NCBI GenBank assembly: GCA_036936605.1
Contig: JAUPFV010000004.1
Coordinates: 64,256,352 to 64,320,351, forward strand
From: Limnanthes douglasii subsp. nivea
Lineage: Eukaryota; Streptophyta; Magnoliopsida; Brassicales; Limnanthaceae
Length of the DNA: 64,000 nucleotides
Reading direction: 5' to 3'
The notes beneath the pieces are model-generated. The model saw only the letters and a program-made list of their open reading frames with translations. It made no database searches and was not told where the DNA came from. Positions within the stretch are counted from its first letter, which is position 1. Every line of letters begins with the position of its first letter. The position numbers and the translations under genes are program-made. This document shows, in pieces, positions 56,901-64,000 of this stretch.

Positions 56901-59900
56901 TTTTTGTGAAAAGTTTGAGAATGTTGTTCTCATATTTCTGTTTCTCGGCGTTCTTAATGGTTGCAGAATAGACACCGAAGCCTCTAACCTAAAGGAAAAA
57001 CTAGATCAGATGGCTGCTTCCAGTAAACCCTCAAATGACAGTCATGATGGAGCATCAGAAGACTCAGTTATAGAAATAGAGGTGAGGTTATACAGTAGAC
57101 TGGTCAAAGCCTATTATGACCTTTTGAGGTTATTAGTCACTAATCTCTGTTGTTACAACTTTATGGTTGCTGTTGGTAGTGGTATGTTTGACAGTCGTGG
57201 CTTTGACCACTTATAGTCTTGAATTGTTGGAACATTGGTTCTTACTTTTATTTCATTTATTGTAGGCGCTGAAAGGAGCACTTGCACAAATACGAGTGTG
57301 TTCTCGTCTGGAAGCTCTTTTACTGAAAAAGCAAGCATTGACAAATGGAGATTCGGTAGAAATACATGCTCAAAAGGCAAGTCTCCTATTCTTGATGACT
57401 GATCTATGTTGTTTGCATAATAATTGGATTTCCTTTGTCGATGTTTCACATTCTTGCTTGTAAACTTCTAATAATAGTTTGCAGCTTGCTTCACGTCTTA
57501 CTTATCGATTTCAAATTTGCGACAGTGGTTTACTTATTATTTGAGGACATGGATATGAGTGTGATTGAATTATAAGTTTCATCAAGAGCTAATTTTTTTG
57601 TTTGCTTTGTACATTGTTTGTAATGCCAGGTTGATAAGCTGAAGATCTTGTCACAGTCGCTTGCTAGCTCTACTGACAAAGCTGGGAAACGCATTTCAGA
57701 ACACAGGTAAACTTGCTCAATAAGTGAACTGAATAGCTTATAAATCATTTCTGCTCATTTACATAGTAGTTGATAACTTGTGTGGTCCTTTCATATTTAA
57801 TTATGTAGACCATGCTAATTGTTGATCTAGAACTTCAGAGGTAAGTGCGAATGAATTCCATGCCGGGTGACATAAAAATACATAGATATTATACTGCGAA
57901 ATTTTGTTTGCTACTTGCTGATTAATACAATCACAACATGCATTACTTTACAGAATCAAAATAATGGATCCCGTGCCGGGTGACATCAAATAATATTATT
58001 ATTTCATTCCTTCTAAAGTCATACTGTGCAATTTTGTTATCCACTTGATGATTAATACAATCACAGCATGCACTAAACGGGAGATAGACTAAAAGATGAT
58101 GTAGCAGGTCCTTCATTTCTTGTTCTAGATTGAAAAGTTATTTTGGTTATAGTCTTATTAATTTATTATTTCCCTTTTTACTTTCACCTGCAGAGATCAA
58201 AAAGAGGAGGCACTAAAAGTTCGTGTGACAAAAGCAAGTGAAGCCAGTGAAAAAGAGAAGGTAGTGCTGTACCTGATACTTATTAGGATCAGAAAATATA
58301 AGGGCCACAAAAAGAAACATATCTAATACTGTGATAGTAGTAATATAATGACCACTACACAAAGTGTGAGATAAATTATAAAGATATGTGAGGAAATATT
58401 CAAACTTACGGGTGAGCAAAAACCAAACCGAAACTTTTTTATTGGGTCGGTTTAGTTTCTGTTTTGCTTTAGCCTATAGCATGCCAGACTAAACCAACAG
58501 AAAAATCATATATTTTTAAATAACTTTTGAAAGAGAGAGATAAAATGGGTTAAAAAGCATTGTTTTCTCTTATTAACTAGATACACCTTTTATGATACAG
58601 GTTACAATATATGCATAATTAATTAATATTTATATATGTACTAACTGATTCATTACTATATATATGTACATATATTAAATATTGACTACTCTGATTGACA
58701 TTTAACTAATCTAATTGATTATACTAATTTAAGTAAAAGATATAATATAATATTACTTTAACATTTTTTAAAAGTTTAAATAATTCTAAACTTATATTTA
58801 CAATAGAATTGTTAATAAATATAATGTCTATTTAAAAAATAATCAAATTATATTTTAAATATATAATAAGTCTTTTCGCTCAAAGCTAAAAAAGCAAAAG
58901 GTTGACCCAAATCGATTGAAACCCAATTACACTGACCAAAGATTCAAACTTTTTTATTAAAAACGGTTTTGGTTTCTGTAAACCAAATTAATTTGGTTAT
59001 GGTTAATCTTTCCAAAATAACCAAATCTCACCCCTAGAATCACACTACACAAAATCTGACGGATTACGATATATGTCAAGCTCACTGGCTAAGGTCGTGA
59101 TGCTATATAGCAGTATTGCCTGTGTGCTTTTCGCAAAGACAAATATCAACATGGGAAACCTGTACAATACTAATTTGACTCCAGACATCTCCAACAGTTT
59201 GGTGTCGAAGTTGTGGCCATCTTATGGGTTCTTGGATGTGTGTACTACTGACAGTACGATTCAAATAAACTTATATTTAGCATTATTATTTACAAGCCAT
59301 GATACAGATAAGAAATGTATATAAGTATTCTTTGTGTATTAGTTGTTAAAAGTATTGCTTACAGAACTCAACGATTGCAACGTATGATATACAGATTTCA
59401 CTTATTGAGAAAACTATTCTAGTGTAAAGTGTGAGTTGTTTTTGTCTTTCTCTACTTGGTAGTATCCGCCTTATTTCCTGCTTGATGTTGCTGCCTGTTC
59501 ATGTCCCTTCTTACCTGACTTGTGTGCCTTTGACACTGGAGTGTAATGTCACTTTTGTTCTACATCCAGGAACTAGCAGCTGAGATTTCACAACTAGAAA
59601 GTCAAAGGGATGAGCTGGAAGCTGAACTGAAGAAGGTTTTCTTGATTATACATTTTTATGTGTTACTCAATGTTGTCACAAGGCTCCCTGGCGCTCACCT
59701 AGGCGTGAAAGAGGGATGCTATCTGTCTGGGTGGCTCGTAAAATAACCAAGCCTGCTTATTTGCAAAGGCGTGCCTGTCAGAGCGCCTTAATATAGGCAG
59801 GAGATGCTTGAGGCGGCAGCCTCTGTAAAAAAGAAAATCCTTTTGTTAGTCCTTTTTCCAGCAGCTTTAGGATTTTTATTTACAATTAAGTCAGCCCTGA

Positions 59901-62336
59901 CTCTTTGTTAACCATTTCTTATCAAAAAGAAATTAGTCAATCCGACTCTTAACCATTAAATTTTTTAGTGGGAATATATCAAGGGTTTTAGCTTATTATG
60001 CTTACAAAGACTACAAACTAGTTATATTTGTTTTTGTTTTTCTAATCTGTTTTAGACTTTTAGATGTTTTATCTAATATAACTCTTCAAACATCTAATCA
60101 TACTTCGCCTCACTTTGCTCGGGCATTTGTCTAGGCTAGTGTCTTCAAACATCTAATCATACTTCGCCTCACTTTGCAAGGTATATATTTCTCTTCATTG
60201 TATCCTTCTTATTCACTTACGATAGAAGGGATCATGTTTGGTGTAGGTTAATATATCCTTGGCTGCTGCCAACGCACGGTTCAGGGATGCAAGGGAAGAG
60301 AGAGACCAATTTGATGAAGCTAATAATAAGATTGTTGCACACTTGAAATCAAAGGTTTGTTTTCTTTGCAGATTTTGTGAGGATTAGTGAGACATTTGTT
60401 GTAATAAATTTCTTCCTACCGTGCACTTGTAATTAATAGTCACATATATGAAGTATGTGATTTCTTTTTGTTTATAGGAAGATGAGCTTTCCAAATCTAC
60501 TGCAGCATGTAAGATAGAAGCAGAAGTGCTTAGCACGTGGCTCAAATTTTTAGAAGAAACTTGGCAGCTTCAGTGCACATATACTGAGATCAAGGATAAG
60601 CAGGTCATGTATGCACCTTTGTACCTCTAAACTGTGACTTAAAGAGCAAGTGTGATCCTAACCTTCTATTAATAGCTCGTTACTTAAAAATGTCTATGCT
60701 TTTTTGTTGGCTTGGGTGCATATTTTAGTGATGAATTGGAAAGACACGAAGATTATTTTGTGAATGCCACGATTGGTTTCCTTTGCACTTATAAGGTAAG
60801 AATTATTTTTTCAGTAAATATACTAACAAAGCACAGCTTTATGATATAGATATATTCTGTTTTATCTCTGATGCAATATCATATCTGTGCAGGAAGTGTT
60901 GGGCCCTTCTATTGGCCGCATTGGGAAATTTGTTGAGAACCTGAAGAATTTGAGTGTCAGGTAACACATCTTGTCGTATGCAAAGTAATGTCTATGATAA
61001 TTGTTGTTGCACGTTTTAACTTGTTTATAACCTGATAAAATAGGTCAGAGATAGCATCAGATGTGGCTCCTGAGAGTACTCAACTTATAGACCCTAGGAA
61101 AGATCTTGAGAAAGAATATCTAGACTATGAAGCAAAGGTAAAAACTACATGATAATTTTTATCCATATTTTATGGTAAAAAGTTATTTGAATACATTTAC
61201 AAGAGATTGTTGGTTCATCAATATGTATCCTGTGTTCGCAAACCTCTTAACATTTCACCAAGGGGGGAACCCATTTTATCTTCTCTTTAATGATCTTGTA
61301 CAAGTTGAAAAATACTGATTTCAGATACTGATTTTGGACCTGGAATTCAGATCCGATTTAGATCTAGGCAGAATTGGGTTTCAGAGAACTCGACAATGGG
61401 GTGGCAGATGGTCAATCTGAAACTCAATTGAAAGTTTAGGAAACAGCGGAAATCCAAGACATAACTTGGGTTTTACTTGTGGACAATCCGGGTGGTGTTT
61501 CTTAGATAAACAAATGATTAATAAGTATACTAGAACATTTAGGTCACTGGATACCGTTCCGGTTGCATAGATTTATGATCAAGGTTGTGCAACTCCCAAG
61601 AAATTTGGCAACTTAATTCACTTAGACATTATCTTCTTTGCCAAAGGACATTGCACTGGTAAAAGTAGTTTACAGATTACATTCTGCTTTGCTCAGTCCT
61701 GAAGATAAATATTTACAAAGTATTTTCTTATTTCAGATAATAACCACCTTTAGCGTTGTCGATAACATGAAAGAGCATTTTTATGCTCAACAAGGCAAAA
61801 TTCCAAGGTGAGGTCTTTTAGCAATGCAACTTGTAGTGAGCAATTACATGTGAAGTGTTGATTTTTTACATATCCTCCGATATTTTTGCTTGAACAGAAA
61901 GGATGATCCAAGGATCAATGAGCTATTTGATGATATTGAGAAGCTAAGAGGGGAATTCGAATCTATTGAGAGACCAGAACTAGAGATGGAGATTTCGTCA
62001 CCTAGGTCTGACAACCTCTCACCTAAGGCAAACACTCCCTCACCTAGGGCTGAAACGCGATCGTTCAACACCAGTACTTTATCCAAAGAGAAGCCAACAA
62101 GTCCTAAACTTCCAAATGTGTCTGAAAACATAAAGACAAATGATGGTTCTGAGGCAAGTAGTGCTGGGGCAGCCCAGGTGCTAGACCCGCAAAAAACAGA
62201 ACTAGCAGAACTGGAGTCTGCGTTTGGGATTGCTGTTGACCTTGAAGTTGACACCAGGGCGGAAGTTGGTAGTTGGGAATTTGATGAGCTTGAAGAGGAG
62301 TTTAACTATGGCGACTTATCAGCAAAGCACAAATAG
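53919..62336 (+). CDS. Conserved plant coiled-coil protein, 18 exons
   Basis: Exons: 53919-54068, 54452-54661, 54969-55064, 56309-56361, 56560-56656, 56764-56837, 56967-57081, 57266-57376, 57630-57706, 58194-58260, 59570-59635, 60247-60354, 60478-60608, 60729-60795, 60893-60960, 61044-61137, 61737-61807, 61898-62336. They join in phase to 697 residues. All introns are GT-AG except intron 8, which is GC-AG. N-terminus [20 protein letters not shown] is followed by [24 protein letters not shown], a globular part with [17 protein letters not shown] and [24 protein letters not shown], and long coiled coils ([38 protein letters not shown]). Near the end are [20 protein letters not shown] and a Ser/Pro-rich acidic tail. 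From memory, homologues occur singly across land plants, named only as coiled-coil or SMC-like proteins; there is no ATPase motif here. Function unknown, perhaps membrane-trafficking or scaffold. Confidence 0.9.
58406..59037. mobile_element. hAT-like miniature element in intron 10 of the coiled-coil gene
   Basis: Left end TTACGGGTGAG and inverted right end CTAGGGGTGAG match at 9 of 11 positions and resemble common plant hAT termini. Subterminal ACCAAACCGAAAC and its counterpart lie inside both ends. Flanking 8-mers ATTCAAAC (58398-58405) and AATCACAC (59038-59045) agree at 6 of 8, a decayed target duplication. 632 bp, AT-rich, no ORF. Confidence 0.65.
60083..60177 (+). repeat. 36-bp direct duplication in intron 11
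   Basis: The 36-bp stretch beginning TCTTCAAACATCTAATCATA occurs at 60083-60118 and again, identical, at 60142-60177 (59-bp step). It lies at the right end of a GC-richer insert (about 59675-60185) with GGCGC/AGGCG motifs that looks like a repeat element of unknown type. Confidence 0.65.
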
Positions 62337-62397
62337 ATCTGTTAGAAAACGTGGCACACAATCCAACATCAAAGGTATCTAATTGTGACTTGAAAGA

Positions 62398-62403
62398 AAT
62401 AAA
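62398..62403 (+). terminator. Poly(A) signal candidate of the coiled-coil gene
   Basis: AATAAA 62 bases after the stop codon at 62334-62336; a second AATAAA lies near 62537. Plant polyadenylation signals are loose, so this only marks the likely 3' UTR. Confidence 0.4.
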
Positions 62404-64000
62404 CTACTGCCTTTTAGATCAGTGGCTTTTAGTTCTAACTTTGTGATCAACAATGGGGATTTATGATTGTTCTTATCGACTGATCCTGTGTTCTGTATAT
62501 TAGCAAACATTTCTGTTGTAAGATGGATTGGTATCAAATAAAACTCAAATGTAGATGTTGGACCTTATAGGTCTATAACAATTAACAATACAAAGTGCAA
62601 CTTTCATATTTACTTAGGTTGTGTTTGGTTTGTAAAAAGTAATATTTTCATTTTCAGAGGAACAGGAAACCTATCTTTATGAGGCCGATGCTTTTTGAAT
62701 GTCTTAGCACATGGTCATGATATTTTCTGAAAAACAAACAAATTTGGTTTTTACAATAAAATATGTTATTACATTACTAACCAAACCCAGCCATTAATTC
62801 CTTCCGTTTGCGTTTCTGTACAAGGTAAAAAAATTTATATATTATATATATAGAAAAGTATGCTTGTGTGCTTTGAAACATGATTTTGTTGTTTTTAGTT
62901 TTGGTTTTAAAATTGTGAATAGTGGAGGAAGAGGACCTCACATGTTTAGTTGCATAGAAATGTAAGAACCAAAAAGGGAATGTGGGTTTATGGTACACAT
63001 TCAATTCTATTTATTGTTATATTTTTCCCTGAAAAGATTGGTTTATCCTAGAGTTGAATGTTGTCTGGTCTTTTTGAAGGGCAACATGATTGTTTAGGGT
63101 CTCTTGTGCTTTACACACAACTAGGAGGCAAATGGTAGTGGCGACCCATAATCTCTTCAACCAAAAGTCTGTGCGTACAACAGTTTCATGGGTATAGTTC
63201 TAAGCTGAATATATAAAAAATTATCAGTTTTGGATCCCTCATGTAATATTTTAGTTTAGAGGTTTCCTTATCAAAACCTGAAATGAGGGCTCCTGCTCTT
63301 GTTGTCGATGGCTTAACCAATTAGTAGGACCCATAGTATCCTGATTATCTGCTTATGTGGGTCACTAACTCAACTATAAACTACTTTCTAATCTTGGCTT
63401 CTACTTTCCCTATCCAGTCACTTGATGCTAAATATATGATACCAAGTGAACATATTATATTATATATTATATAATAAAATTTTGGTTGTTGGTTGGTGTT
63501 TTGGACATGAGGTTGATTCTGTTTAACCCAATTACTGTTTTCTTTACAAAAATGCTAATAGCAAAAGAAAGTTATCGACTGAAATATTACCGAATGTTAA
63601 GGAAATAAAAAGATCCCTGCTGGATAATTTTTTGTTTTTGTTTTCCTTTATAATTTCGAAGTTTGAAGATTATATTCATTAAATTTCTTCGGTAGGATCG
63701 GATAAAACTTTTCTGTAAACTTATAGTTGCTTAACGAACTAATTGTTATATAACCTAATTCATTTCTAAAAGATATCGGCTCCGTTTGATATGAAAGAAA
63801 GGTTTGTCTTCGCCATCCACGTCATGCTAGTTATATTAATAGAAAAATAAAATTGAATTAGATTAAAATAAAAGAAATGCAACATATCGGGGTTTGCAGG
63901 GGATTGATCATCATCTATATTGTCACTTGCATGTCCGGTCCACCATGTTTTGTCTGCTCATGTGTTGTTTTCTTTTACTTGAGAGCAAAACAACTATAAA
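62404..64000. other. Downstream spacer, no gene seen
   Basis: AT-rich sequence with short AT microsatellites (about 62833-62855 and 63455-63475). Open frames are short and without known motifs. No LTR, inverted-repeat end or RNA gene was recognised. Confidence 0.5.

Noticed and set aside
1..64000. A new defence or metabolic gene cluster
   Set aside because: The three host genes are unrelated single genes and everything else recognisable is transposon-derived.

Overview
This is nuclear DNA from a flowering plant, most likely a eudicot. It is AT-rich, its genes are split by GT-AG introns, and it holds nested Ty3/gypsy LTR retrotransposons, a copia-style miniature LTR element, hAT-like inverted-repeat elements and typical plant proteins (a malectin-domain receptor kinase and a DDM1 chromatin remodeller). 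I cannot name the species.

Layout. 1-3339: 5' end of a minus-strand Tat/Retand-type Ty3/gypsy element (element 1) that runs off the left edge. 4443-6881 (minus): an intact, intronless CrRLK1L receptor kinase. 6975-10560: AT-rich spacer. 10560-36281: a retrotransposon nest. In order it holds A (plus strand, decayed gag-pol), the 3' end of D (minus-oriented, antisense ORF on plus), X (18811-29274, minus, both LTRs present, same family as element 1) and B (plus, from RT to 3' LTR). 39423-41869 (plus): a complete DDM1-type SNF2 remodeller in three exons. 43990-47600: remnants of an old Tat-like element (C). 48639-49344: a non-autonomous hAT-like element with a perfect 8-bp target duplication. 52020-53127: a TRIM with 119-bp LTRs. 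53919-62336 (plus): an 18-exon gene for a 697-residue coiled-coil protein, with an hAT-like insertion in intron 10. The remainder is AT-rich spacer.

The three host genes are unrelated in function: cell-surface signalling, DNA methylation and transposon silencing through nucleosome remodelling, and an uncharacterised coiled-coil protein. The transposons share one plan: gag-PR-RT-RNaseH-archaeal-type RNaseH-INT on one strand, and a long additional ORF on the opposite strand before the 3' LTR. That ORF has its own TATA box and, in X, an intron.

Most interesting points: (1) in both copies of the X family an in-frame TAG sits at the protease/RT junction, in a context close to the tobamovirus leaky stop, with the RT frame open behind it; (2) the antisense ORFs have their own promoter-like sequences; (3) the DDM1 gene has no introns across the whole ATPase core, which suggests cDNA-mediated intron loss; (4) X has no matching target duplication and its flanks come from different parts of related elements, which points to ectopic recombination; (5) the TRIM carries a strong hairpin just behind its primer-binding site. 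I found no clearly new multi-gene system.
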